This document shows positions 1-6,414 of a stretch of 8,089 bases of DNA, one piece after another. The stretch comes from JBIOYL01 sp044870185. GTDB lineage: Bacteria; Actinomycetota; CALGFH01. The stretch lies in contig JBIOYL010000368.1 in assembly GCA_044870185.1 (NCBI GenBank), forward strand, positions 1 through 8,089, read 5' to 3'. Both the position numbers and the translations under genes were made by a program. The notes under the pieces were generated by a model. It saw only the letters and a list, made by a program, of their open reading frames with translations. It was not told the DNA's origin and made no database searches. How positions within the stretch are numbered: position 1 is the first letter of the stretch; every line of letters begins with the position of its first letter.

Positions 1-1080
1 GCCGCGGCCGGCCGCGGCCTGGACCCGGCGCTGCGGGCCGCGCTGCTCGACGCGACCGAGCGGGTGCGGGCCTTCCACCAGGCGCAGCGCCCGGCCGAGG
101 TGGCCTGGTCGCCGCGGCCCGGCGTGCGCCTTGTCCAGCGCTTCGTGCCGTTGCGGCGCGCGGGCGTGTACGTGCCCGGCGGGCTCGGCGCCTACCCGTC
201 CAGCGTGGTCATGAACGTGGTGCCGGCGCAGGCGGCCGGCGTCGAGCAGGTCGCCCTGGCCACCCCGCCGGGCCCGGCCGGCCGCGGGCACGCGGCCGTC
301 CTGGCCACGGCCGCGCTGCTCGGGGTGGAGGAGGTGTGGCTGCTCGGCGGGGCGCAGGCGGTGGCCGCGCTGGCCGTCGGCACCGCCACCGTGGCCGCGG
401 TCGACGCGGTCACCGGGCCCGGCAACCTGTACGTGGCCCTGGCCAAGCAGGAGGTGGCCGACCGGGTGCGCACCGACGGCTTCGCCGGCCCGACCGAGGT
501 CGCCGTCGTCGCCGACGCGGGCGCCGACCCGCGGGCGGTGGCCGCCGACCTGGTCGCCCAGGCCGAGCACGACCCGCTGGCCGCCTGCCTGCTGGTCACC
601 GACGACGCCGACCTGTGGAAGGCGGTCGAGCCGCTGCTCGCCGCCGAGGTCGCGGCCACCCGCCACCGCGACCGGGTCGAGCGGGCGCTGGCCGGCCAGT
701 CGGCCGTGGTGCTGGTCGACGACGTCGACGCGGCGCTGCGGGTGGTCGAGGCGTTCGCTCCCGAGCACCTGGAGCTGCTCGCCGACGACGCCGCCGAGCT
801 GGCCCGGCGGGTGCGCAACGCCGGCGCCGTGTTCGTCGGCCCGTGGACGCCGGTCGCGCTCGGCGACTACGCGGCCGGCACCAACCATGTCCTGCCGACG
901 GCCGGCACGGCACGATTCAGCTCCGGGCTGTCCACCCACAGCTTCCTGCGCGCGGTGCAGGTGGCCGAGTTCGACCGCGACGGGCTGGCCGCCGCGGCGC
1001 CCACGGTGGCCGCCCTGGCGCGCGCCGAGGACCTGCCCGCCCACGCGCGCGCCGTCGAGGTCCGCCTGGAGGCGCGATGA
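1..1080 (+). CDS. hisD: Histidinol dehydrogenase, 5'-truncated by window edge
   Basis: Catalyses the last two steps of histidine synthesis, oxidising L-histidinol to histidine with two NAD+ in the cytoplasm. The frame is open from base 1 to the TGA at 1078-1080, giving 359 visible residues; the family is about 430, so roughly 70-80 N-terminal residues lie to the left. The GTG at 64 is an internal valine codon, not the start. Family residues are all present: the zinc ligands Gln and His of QAEHD (codons at 559 and 568), the catalytic Glu-His pair of FAPEHLE (763-768), the zinc Asp of GDYAAGTNHVLPT (865), and the C-terminal zinc His of LPAHARAV (1042). The start of the visible protein is Ala/Gly/Arg-rich. 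It overlaps hisC by ATGA. Identification is firm; the missing end is a window limit, not evidence of decay. Confidence 0.97.
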   Translation, partial: AAAGRGLDPALRAALLDATERVRAFHQAQRPAEVAWSPRPGVRLVQRFVPLRRAGVYVPGGLGAYPSSVVMNVVPAQAAGVEQVALATPPGPAGRGHAAVLATAALLGVEEVWLLGGAQAVAALAVGTATVAAVDAVTGPGNLYVALAKQEVADRVRTDGFAGPTEVAVVADAGADPRAVAADLVAQAEHDPLAACLLVTDDADLWKAVEPLLAAEVAATRHRDRVERALAGQSAVVLVDDVDAALRVVEAFAPEHLELLADDAAELARRVRNAGAVFVGPWTPVALGDYAAGTNHVLPTAGTARFSSGLSTHSFLRAVQVAEFDRDGLAAAAPTVAALARAEDLPAHARAVEVRLEAR

Positions 1081-2168
1081 CCGTGAGCGCGACGCCCACG
1101 CCGGCCGGGCGCATCCGCGTCCGCGACGACCTCGCCCACCTCACCCCCTACGGCGCGCCGCAGCTCGACGTGCCGGTGCGGCTGAACACCAACGAGACGC
1201 CCTACCCGGTCCCCCAGGAGGTCCTGGACGACCTGGCCTCCACGGTCCGCCACCTGGAGCTGCACCGCTACCCGGACCGGGAGGCGACCGAGCTGCGCGA
1301 GGCGCTCGCCCTGCACGCCGGCCACGGCCTGGAGGGCACCTGGGCTGCCAACGGCTCCAACGAGCTGCTCCAGCAGCTGCTCATGGCGTTCGCCGGGCCG
1401 GGCCGCTCCGCGCTCGTCGTCGAGCCGACCTATGCCATGCACCGGCTGATCGCGCTGGCCACCGGCACCCGGGTCGTCACCGAGGTGCAGCCCCGCGACC
1501 TGCCGCTCGGCCCGGACGAGGCCGCCGAGCTGGTCGGCGACGCCCGCGCGGAGCTCACCTTCTGGTGCTCGCCGAACAACCCCACCGGCGAGGCGACGGC
1601 CGCCGAGGTGCTGGCCGCCGTCTGCCAGGCGGCGCCCGGACTGGTCGTGGTCGACGAGGCCTACGGCGAGTTCGGCGCCTCGCACGCGGCCGACCTGCTG
1701 TCCGACTTTGCGAACCTGGCCGTGACCCGCACCTTCTCCAAGGCGTTCCGTATGGCGGGCCTGCGGCTCGGCTATCTGCTGGCCGACCCGGCCGTGGTCG
1801 ACGGGCTGCGCCTGGTACGGCTGCCCTACCACCTGTCGGCCATCACCCAGGCGGTCGGGCGGCGGGCGCTCGCCCACGTCGGCGCGCTGCAGCGCCACAT
1901 CGCCGTCATCGAGCAGGAACGCGAGCGGGTCGCCGCGGCGCTCGCGTGCCTGCCCGGCGTCGAGGTCCTGCCCAGCGACGCCAACTTCCTGTGCTTCGCG
2001 CTGCCGCTGCGGCCCAAGCTGGTGTGGCAGCGGCTGCTGGAGCGCGGCGTGCTGGTCCGCGACGTGTCCGGCTACCCGACCCTGGAGCGCTTCCTGCGGG
2101 TGACCATCGGCACGCCCGCCGAGAACGGCGCCTTCCTGGACGCGCTGGCGGCGGTGCTCGGCCAATGA
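1077..2168 (+). CDS. hisC: Histidinol-phosphate aminotransferase
   Basis: PLP-dependent fold-type I aminotransferase that transfers an amino group from glutamate to imidazole-acetol phosphate, giving histidinol phosphate. 363 residues, normal for the family. The ATG at 1077 overlaps the hisD stop and has GGAGG at 1068-1072, four bases upstream. Motifs in order: the substrate-binding N-terminal RLNTNETPYP (35-44), ANGSNELLQQLL (91-102, cofactor phosphate region), SPNNPTGE (165-172), VVDEAYGEF (191-199, Asp193 facing the pyridine nitrogen and Tyr196), the Schiff-base lysine in RTFSKAFRMAGLRLGY (Lys222), and the carboxylate-binding arginine in FLRVTIG (Arg341). The same frame stays open far upstream (from 336) only because of GC bias across hisD; that part has no aminotransferase features. 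It is the second gene of the overlapping his block. Confidence 0.97.
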   Translation: MTVSATPTPAGRIRVRDDLAHLTPYGAPQLDVPVRLNTNETPYPVPQEVLDDLASTVRHLELHRYPDREATELREALALHAGHGLEGTWAANGSNELLQQLLMAFAGPGRSALVVEPTYAMHRLIALATGTRVVTEVQPRDLPLGPDEAAELVGDARAELTFWCSPNNPTGEATAAEVLAAVCQAAPGLVVVDEAYGEFGASHAADLLSDFANLAVTRTFSKAFRMAGLRLGYLLADPAVVDGLRLVRLPYHLSAITQAVGRRALAHVGALQRHIAVIEQERERVAAALACLPGVEVLPSDANFLCFALPLRPKLVWQRLLERGVLVRDVSGYPTLERFLRVTIGTPAENGAFLDALAAVLGQ

Positions 2169-2761
2169 GACCACGCACGGCCCACGTGGAGCGCACCACC
2201 GCCGAGGTGGCGGTGCGGGTGGAGCTGGACCTGGACGGCAGCGGCCAGGGCGGCTCGGACACCGGCGTGCCGTTCCTGGACCACATGCTCGCCCAGCTCG
2301 GCAAGCACGCCCGCTTCGACCTGACCGTGCAGGCCAACGGCGACCTGGCGGTGGACGCCCACCACACCGTCGAGGACACCGGCATCGCGCTCGGCCAGGC
2401 GCTCGCCGAGGCGCTCGGCGACAAGACGGGCGTGCGCCGCTTCGGCGACGCGGTGGTCCCGCTGGACGAGGCCCGCGCCCGCGCCGCCGTCGACCTGTCC
2501 GGGCGTCCCTGGCTGGTGTGGGACGTCGACGTGCAGGCCGCCCCGGGCGAGCTGGGCACGTTCGACCCGCGCCAGGCCCGGCACCTGCTCGAGGCCCTGG
2601 TCGCCCACGCCCGCTGCACCGTGCACGTCGTCCTGGAGGCCGGGGACCTGCCCCACCATCAGCTCGAGGCGTGCTTCAAGGCGCTCGCCCGTGCGCTCGG
2701 CGACGCCTGCACCCCCGATCCCCGGGTGGGCACCGGCTCGACCAAGGGGGTCCTGCTGTGA
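2165..2761 (+). CDS. hisB: Imidazoleglycerol-phosphate dehydratase (monofunctional)
   Basis: Dehydrates imidazole-glycerol phosphate (IGP) to imidazole-acetol phosphate; the family is a manganese enzyme assembling as a 24-mer. 198 residues, the length of the stand-alone dehydratase, with no N-terminal HAD phosphatase domain as in enterobacterial HisB. Two half-domains each carry the metal motif: FLDHML (37-42) with DAHHTVED (64-71), and DLPHHQLEACFKALARAL (161-178), the HHxxE of each repeat being at 66-70 and 164-168. The substrate-contacting DEARARAAVDLSGRP (101-115) and the terminal GSTKGVLL (191-198) are also typical. The ATG at 2165 sits in the hisC stop; no good Shine-Dalgarno is visible, so translation probably depends on coupling to hisC. 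The frame open upstream from 887 is a shadow. Confidence 0.97.
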   Translation: MRPRTAHVERTTAEVAVRVELDLDGSGQGGSDTGVPFLDHMLAQLGKHARFDLTVQANGDLAVDAHHTVEDTGIALGQALAEALGDKTGVRRFGDAVVPLDEARARAAVDLSGRPWLVWDVDVQAAPGELGTFDPRQARHLLEALVAHARCTVHVVLEAGDLPHHQLEACFKALARALGDACTPDPRVGTGSTKGVLL

Positions 2762-3384
2762 CGCCGCCTCACCCCCGCCCGCCGGTCGCCGTGCTCGACT
2801 ACGGTGTCGGCAACCTGCACTCGGCCGCCAAGGCGCTCGACCGGGCGGGCGCGGACGTGCGCGTGGTGGGCTCGGTGGCGGCCGCGGCGGGCGCGGCCGG
2901 GCTGGTCGTGCCCGGGGTCGGCGCCTACGGCGCCTGCCTGGAGGGCCTCGACACCGCCGGCGGCACCCGGGCGGTCGGGGGGTGGCTTGCAACCGGGCGG
3001 CCGCTGCTCGGCATCTGCGTGGGCATGCAGCTGGAGTTCTCGGGCAGCGAGGAAGGGCCGGTCCGAGGCGGCATCGGCGCCGTGGCCGGCACGGTCCGGC
3101 GCCTGGCCGGTGACGTGAAGGTGCCGCACATCGGCTGGGACGAGGTGCGGGTGCGGGCCGGCAGCCGGCTGTTCGCCGGCCTGCCGGACGGCACCCGCTT
3201 CTACTTCGTGCACTCCTACGCACCCGAGGCCACCGACCCGGCGATCGTCGCCACCTGCGACTACGGCGGGGCGTTCGGTGCCGCCGTCGAGCGCGACAAC
3301 CTGTTCGGCACCCAGTTCCACCCGGAGAAGTCGGGCGCCGCGGGGCTCGCGCTGCTGGCCAACTTCGTGGAGGTGTGCCGTTGA
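2758..3384 (+). CDS. hisH: Imidazole glycerol phosphate synthase, glutaminase subunit
   Basis: Class I glutamine amidotransferase that hydrolyses glutamine and passes ammonia to HisF for ring closure. 208 residues, normal length. The GTG at 2758 overlaps the hisB stop (GTGA) and has AAGGGGG at 2744-2750, seven bases upstream. The core starts at VAVLDYGVGNLHS (10-22), after a short proline-rich leader. The oxyanion strand motif PGVGAYG is at 52-58, the nucleophile Cys87 lies in GICVGMQL, KVPHIGWDEV (121-130) is the interface segment common in HisH, and the rest of the triad is His188 and Glu190 in TQFHPEKS. HisF, its obligate partner, is two genes downstream with hisA in between, the usual order in actinomycetes. 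Confidence 0.96.
   Translation: MTPPHPRPPVAVLDYGVGNLHSAAKALDRAGADVRVVGSVAAAAGAAGLVVPGVGAYGACLEGLDTAGGTRAVGGWLATGRPLLGICVGMQLEFSGSEEGPVRGGIGAVAGTVRRLAGDVKVPHIGWDEVRVRAGSRLFAGLPDGTRFYFVHSYAPEATDPAIVATCDYGGAFGAAVERDNLFGTQFHPEKSGAAGLALLANFVEVCR
3369..3373 (+). promoter_or_regulatory. Shine-Dalgarno deciding the hisA TTG start
   Basis: GGAGG inside the hisH 3' end, seven bases before the TTG at 3381. A GTG at 3375 is in the same frame but nearly abuts this site, too close for initiation. The site therefore favours TTG 3381, which also gives the same 4-base stop/start overlap (TTGA) seen at the neighbouring junctions. Confidence 0.55.
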
Positions 3385-4343
3385 CCGCCGGCCCGCCCTC
3401 CGCCAGCGGCCTACCGCCCACCGGCGACCCGCCGCCCGCTGGCCGCCCGCCGCCCGCCGGCCCGCCGCCCGACGTCGGCTCGGCGCCCGCCGTCGACCTG
3501 CTGCCCGCCGTCGACCTGCTCGGCGGGCAGGCCATCCGGCTGGCCCAGGGCGCGCTCGGCACCGAGACGTCCTATGGCGACCCGGTCGAGGCGGCCGTGG
3601 CGTTCGCCGCCCAGGGCGCGAGCTGGCTGCACGTGGTCGACCTCGACGCGGCCTTCGGTCGGGGGCCGCGCAACCGGGCCCACATCGGCCGCATCGCCCG
3701 GGCGGTCGCCCCGGTACGGGTCGAGGCGTCGGGCGGGGTGCGCGCGCGTGCCGACCTGCACGCGCTGCTCGACCTGGGCGCGACCCGGGTCGTGATCGGC
3801 ACGGCGGCGCTCGAGGATCCCGGCTGGGTCGCCGAGGCGTGCGGGCGCCACGGCGACGCGGTGGCCGTGGGGCTGGACGCGCGTGGCCGCACGCTCCAGG
3901 CGCGCGGCTGGACCACACCCGGCGGCGACCTGTTCGACACGCTCGCCCGGCTGGACGCGGCCGGCTGCCGGCGCTTCGTGTACACCGAGGTGGCCAGGGA
4001 CGGCATGCTGTCCGGGCCGGCGCTGGACAGCCTGCGGGCGGTCCTGGCCGCCACCGGCCGTCCGGTCATCGCCTCGGGTGGCGTCGCCGAGCTGGACGAC
4101 CTGCGGGCGCTGGCCGCGCTGGCCCCGCTCGGTCTGGAGGGCGTGATCGTCGGCAAGGCGCTGTACGCCGGCCGCTTCACCGTGGCCGAGGCGCTGGCCG
4201 CGCTGTGCGCGAGCGGCCCGGGCGGTGACCGCCCGACGGCCGCGCCGGGCCGGGGCGGCGTGGCCACCGGCCGCCCGGCCGCCGCGGCCGGGTGGTCGGC
4301 CGCGGCCGAGCGGCCCGCGGGGCCGGCGGGGGAGCGGCCATGA
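3381..4343 (+). CDS. hisA: ProFAR isomerase HisA, probably PriA-type, with low-complexity ends
   Basis: Beta/alpha-barrel isomerase turning ProFAR into PRFAR; in actinomycetes the PriA form also isomerises phosphoribosyl-anthranilate for tryptophan synthesis. From the TTG at 3381 it has 320 residues against about 240 usual. The barrel begins at LLPAVDLLGGQAIRLAQG (40-57) with the first catalytic Asp45. From memory of the mycobacterial enzyme, Asp11, Arg19, Arg143, Trp145 and Asp175 correspond to Asp45, Arg53, Arg175, Trp177 (ARGWTTPGGDL) and Asp207 (TEVARDG), with matching spacings apart from two residues in the middle. Ahead of the barrel is a 34-residue Pro/Gly/Ala extension with no in-frame ATG, GTG or TTG after 3381, so any start with a standard codon includes it. 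After EALAALCAS comes a 42-residue Ala/Gly/Pro/Arg tail (about 4215-4340) that carries the frame into the hisF start. HisA identity is sure; PriA bifunctionality is inference. Confidence 0.94.
   Translation: MTAGPPSASGLPPTGDPPPAGRPPPAGPPPDVGSAPAVDLLPAVDLLGGQAIRLAQGALGTETSYGDPVEAAVAFAAQGASWLHVVDLDAAFGRGPRNRAHIGRIARAVAPVRVEASGGVRARADLHALLDLGATRVVIGTAALEDPGWVAEACGRHGDAVAVGLDARGRTLQARGWTTPGGDLFDTLARLDAAGCRRFVYTEVARDGMLSGPALDSLRAVLAATGRPVIASGGVAELDDLRALAALAPLGLEGVIVGKALYAGRFTVAEALAALCASGPGGDRPTAAPGRGGVATGRPAAAAGWSAAAERPAGPAGERP
3428..3471 (+). repeat. Short GC repeats encoding the HisA proline-rich leader
   Basis: The 11-mer CCCGCCGCCCG occurs three times, at 3428, 3446 and 3461, with steps of 18 and 15 bases. 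It encodes PPPAGRPPPAGPPPD. In-frame steps (multiples of three) suit repeat expansion by replication slippage without breaking the gene. Confidence 0.8.
3485..3520 (+). repeat. Exact 18-bp tandem duplication at the HisA barrel entry
   Basis: GCCCGCCGTCGACCTGCT occurs twice in direct succession (3485-3502 and 3503-3520). It duplicates PAVDLL, the first beta strand with the catalytic Asp, so the protein reads PAVDLLPAVDLLGGQ. Only the second copy is followed by the normal GGQAIRL, so the first is probably an extra, non-catalytic copy. The exact identity suggests a recent event. Confidence 0.9.
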
Positions 4344-5101
4344 CCCTGGCCCGGCGGGTCATCCCCTGCCTGGACGTGCGCGGCGGCCGGGTGGTCAAGG
4401 GCGTGTCGTTCGTGGACCTGCGCGACGCCGGCGACCCGGCCGAGCTGGCTGCCGCCTACGACGCCCAAGGCGCCGACGAGCTCGTCTTCCTCGACATCAC
4501 CGCGACGGTCGAGGAGCGGGCGACCCTGTTCGACGCCGTGTCGCGCACGGCCGAGCAGGTGTTCATCCCGCTCACCGTGGGCGGCGGCGTGCGCAGCCCG
4601 GACGACGTCCGCGCGCTGCTGCGCGCCGGCGCCGACAAGGTGAGCGTGAACTCCGCCGCCGTGCGCAACCCGGAGCTGCTCTCGGCCGGGGCGCACACCT
4701 ACGGGGTGCAGTGCATGGTGCTGGCCATCGACGCCCGCCGCCGCCCGGACGGTCACGGCTGGGAGGTGGTCGTGGACGGCGGGCGGACGCCGACCGGCCA
4801 TGACGCGCTCGCCTGGGCCGAGCAGGGCGCCCGGCGGGGCGCCGGCGAGCTGCTGGTCACCAGCATGGACGCCGACGGGCAGCGCACCGGCTACGACCTC
4901 GACCTGGTCAAGGCCATGACCGGCGCGGTCGACGTGCCGGTCATCGCCAGCGGCGGCGCCGGCCGCGTCGAGCACTTCGTGGCCGCCTGCATGGCCGGCG
5001 CCGACGCGGTGCTCGCCGCCAGCGTGTTCCACTTCGGCCAGCTCTCGATCGCCGAGGTCAAGGCCGGCCTGGCCGCGGCCGGCCTGCCGGCCCGGACCTG
5101 A
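4340..5101 (+). CDS. hisF: Imidazole glycerol phosphate synthase, cyclase subunit
   Basis: Beta/alpha barrel that takes ammonia from HisH and converts PRFAR to IGP plus AICAR, linking histidine to purine synthesis. 253 residues, normal length. The ATG at 4340 overlaps the hisA stop, with GGGGGAG at 4328-4334, five bases upstream. The two catalytic aspartates are visible: Asp12 in VIPCLDVRGGRVVKG and Asp131 in LAIDARR. Other family segments are FLDITAT (50-56), PLTVGGGVRS (78-86), GADKVSVNSAAV (98-109), TSMDADGQRTGYDLDL (174-189) and the phosphate-binding VIASGGAG (201-208). It ends the unbroken overlapping block; the next 480 bases hold no intact gene. Confidence 0.97.
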   Translation: MTLARRVIPCLDVRGGRVVKGVSFVDLRDAGDPAELAAAYDAQGADELVFLDITATVEERATLFDAVSRTAEQVFIPLTVGGGVRSPDDVRALLRAGADKVSVNSAAVRNPELLSAGAHTYGVQCMVLAIDARRRPDGHGWEVVVDGGRTPTGHDALAWAEQGARRGAGELLVTSMDADGQRTGYDLDLVKAMTGAVDVPVIASGGAGRVEHFVAACMAGADAVLAASVFHFGQLSIAEVKAGLAAAGLPART

Positions 5102-5121
5102 CCGGCCGTGCCCGACACGCC

Positions 5122-5517
5122 GAGGTGGGACCGGCGACGGTCATGGGCCACAGCTGGGGCGCCGGCGTGGCGATCGCGCGGGCCGAGCGCCATCCCGAGC
5201 AGGTCGACGGGCTCGTGCTGGCCGCGCCGGTCGGTGCCGCGGCCGCGCTCAGCCGGCTCGACCGGGCGCTCGCCCTGCCCGTCGCCGGTGCGGCCGCCTC
5301 CGCCGGCCTGTTCAAGCTGCTCGGCCATGCGCTTGGCGTGCCGCCGATCCGCATCGTCCCGCCCGCCGCCGCGGCCCGGCTGACGCAAGCGATCCCCGGC
5401 GCCCGCCTGGTCATCGTGCCCAAGGCCGGGCACCTGCTGCCCCGCCAGGCGCCCCGCGCCCTGGCCGGGGCGGTCGCCGAGGTGGGCGGCCGCCTCGGCG
5501 GCGGGCAGCCGGGGTAG
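5122..5517 (+). pseudogene. Alpha/beta-hydrolase remnant with N-terminal and internal loss
   Basis: The frame open to the TAG at 5515-5517 can be read from GTG 5125 (130 residues) and shows two separate pieces of an alpha/beta hydrolase. The first, GPATVMGHSWGAGVAIARAERHPEQVDGLVLAAP, is the nucleophile elbow (GHSWGAG, Ser10) with its following helix and strand. The second, IVPPAAAARLTQAIPGARLVIVPKAGHLLPRQAP, is the C-terminal part with the catalytic-type His103. The N-terminal strands with the oxyanion loop are missing, and so is most of the cap plus the strand bearing the catalytic Asp (normally a GDxD just before the VPP segment). The deletion joint lies around 5341-5358. Members are usually 250-300 residues. 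No convincing Shine-Dalgarno is seen. I read it as a decaying leftover between hisF and hisI; a translated but inactive short protein is possible. Confidence 0.7.
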
Positions 5518-5520
5518 GCT
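5515..5520 (+). promoter_or_regulatory. Possible -10 element (TAGGCT) before the nucleotidyltransferase gene
   Basis: TAGGCT fits the TAnnnT form of actinomycete -10 boxes and lies 62 bases before the ATG at 5583, after the his block has ended. No clear TTGACA-like -35 lies about 17 bases upstream, and the site overlaps the hydrolase-remnant stop codon. A 7-bp inverted repeat (GGCAGCC 5504-5510, GGCTGCC 5517-5523) partly covers it. This is a weak suggestion only. Confidence 0.25.
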
Positions 5521-5569
5521 GCCGGTGGCGATCGTGCCGGCGCCGCCGCGCGGCCGGCCGCCAACGCGC

Positions 5570-5576
5570 AAGGAGG
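5570..5576 (+). promoter_or_regulatory. Strong Shine-Dalgarno of the nucleotidyltransferase gene
   Basis: AAGGAGG, followed by TG, is near-perfectly complementary to the 16S rRNA 3' end and lies six bases before the ATG at 5583. It is the best ribosome site in the window and fixes the start. It also shows that this gene is translated independently, unlike the coupled his genes. Confidence 0.85.
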
Positions 5577-5582
5577 TGGGGC

Positions 5583-6371
5583 ATGCGCCGTGACGAGCTC
5601 ATCGAGGTTCTGCGCCGTGCGCTCGAGCCGCTGCCGTACGTCAACGCGGCGTGGCTCGGCGGCTCCGACGCCTTCGGGCGGGCCGACGAGCTGTCCGACA
5701 TCGACCTCCAGCTCGACGTGGCCGACGGCTCGGTCGAGCCGACCTTCGACGCGGTCGAAGCCGCGCTGGAGGCCGCCTCCCCGATCGTCGCGCGGCTGGT
5801 CATGCCGATGCCGACCTGGCATGGGCACGCCCAGCGCTTCTACCGGCTGCGTGATGCCAGCGAGTTCACCGCCATCGATGTGGTCGTCATGGAGCACTCC
5901 AACCCCGCCCGCTACTACACCGAGGCAGAGCGGCACGGCCACCCCACCGTGCTGTTCGACCGGATCGGCGTCGTGCGCCCAACCGCCATCGACCCGCACG
6001 AGCTGCGCGAGGACCTCGCCGCCCGGGTGCGGCTGGTGCGCGACCGGCTGCCGTTCACCCAGCCGCTGGTGGCCAAGGAGCTGCGCCGCGGCGACGCCCT
6101 CGCCGCCCTGACCACCTACCACTCCTACGTGCTGCAGCCGCTGGTGGCGCTGTACCGGATCCGCCACGACCCGGCCCGCCACGACTTCGGCGCCCGCTAC
6201 ACCCGCCACGACCTGCCCGACGACGTCCAGGCCACCTTGCAGGACCTGTTCTTCGTGGCCGACCCCGACGACCTGGCCGCCAAGCTCCCCCGAGCCCAGC
6301 GGCTGCTCCGCGAGCTGGCCGACGCCCTCGCCGCCGACGGCGCCCACGATGCCGGCGGCGACAGCCGGTAG
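5583..6371 (+). CDS. Nucleotidyltransferase-domain protein, substrate unknown
   Basis: 262-residue cytoplasmic protein of the DNA-polymerase-beta-type nucleotidyltransferase superfamily. The signature WLGGSDAFGRADELSDIDLQLDV (24-46) has Gly-Gly-Ser 26-28 followed by the metal aspartates Asp39 and Asp41 (GS-X10-DxD); the third carboxylate is probably Asp99 in FTAIDVVVME. The C-terminal half is helical, with the segment AALTTYHSYVLQPLVALYRIRHDPARHDFGARYTRHDLPDD (174-214). This resembles, from memory, a widespread but poorly characterised family with a similar FGxRYxxxDLP stretch. The architecture recalls aminoglycoside or lincosamide nucleotidyltransferases, but nothing here fixes a substrate and resistance should not be assumed. 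It is not a histidine enzyme: it separates hisF from hisI and has its own strong ribosome site. All catalytic-type residues are intact, unlike the hydrolase remnant next to it. Confidence 0.85.
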   Translation: MRRDELIEVLRRALEPLPYVNAAWLGGSDAFGRADELSDIDLQLDVADGSVEPTFDAVEAALEAASPIVARLVMPMPTWHGHAQRFYRLRDASEFTAIDVVVMEHSNPARYYTEAERHGHPTVLFDRIGVVRPTAIDPHELREDLAARVRLVRDRLPFTQPLVAKELRRGDALAALTTYHSYVLQPLVALYRIRHDPARHDFGARYTRHDLPDDVQATLQDLFFVADPDDLAAKLPRAQRLLRELADALAADGAHDAGGDSR

Positions 6372-6373
6372 CA
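6368..6373 (+). promoter_or_regulatory. Possible -10 element (TAGCAT) before hisI
   Basis: TAGCAT fits TAnnnT and overlaps the stop codon of the nucleotidyltransferase gene, 41 bases before the preferred hisI GTG at 6415. It could let hisI-trpE be transcribed apart from the upstream block. No good -35 box is visible, and such hexamers occur by chance, so confidence is low. Confidence 0.25.
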
Positions 6374-6403
6374 TGACTGCCGAGCCGCCCGCCGACCGCC
6401 GTC

Positions 6404-6409
6404 GAGGAG
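6404..6409 (+). promoter_or_regulatory. Shine-Dalgarno supporting the GTG start of hisI
   Basis: GAGGAG, five bases before the GTG at 6415. The alternative in-frame ATGs at 6349 and 6373 lack a comparable site; 6349 would also lie inside the preceding gene. This favours 6415. Confidence 0.6.
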
Positions 6410-6414
6410 CCCGC

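Noticed and set aside
1..18. Perfect 18-base palindrome GCCGCGGCCGGCCGCGGC at the left edge
   Set aside because: It is explained by Ala-Ala-Ala-Gly-Arg-Gly codons of hisD in very GC-rich DNA, and similar runs occur elsewhere (for example 4280-4310). There is no sign of a site or of a fold-back like the one on the right end.
2072..3562. 496-residue - strand open frame with Pro/Arg/Gly repeats
   Set aside because: Antisense to hisB, hisH and hisA; its composition simply mirrors their codons.
5108..5383. GTG-started 91-residue frame just after hisF
   Set aside because: It is out of frame with the hydrolase homology, Arg/Ser/Pro-rich and has no recognisable motif, so it is a shadow of the remnant.
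5504..5523. GGCAGCC/GGCTGCC hairpin as an intrinsic terminator
   Set aside because: The stem is only 7 bp with a 6-base loop and no T run follows. In DNA this GC-rich such hairpins are frequent.
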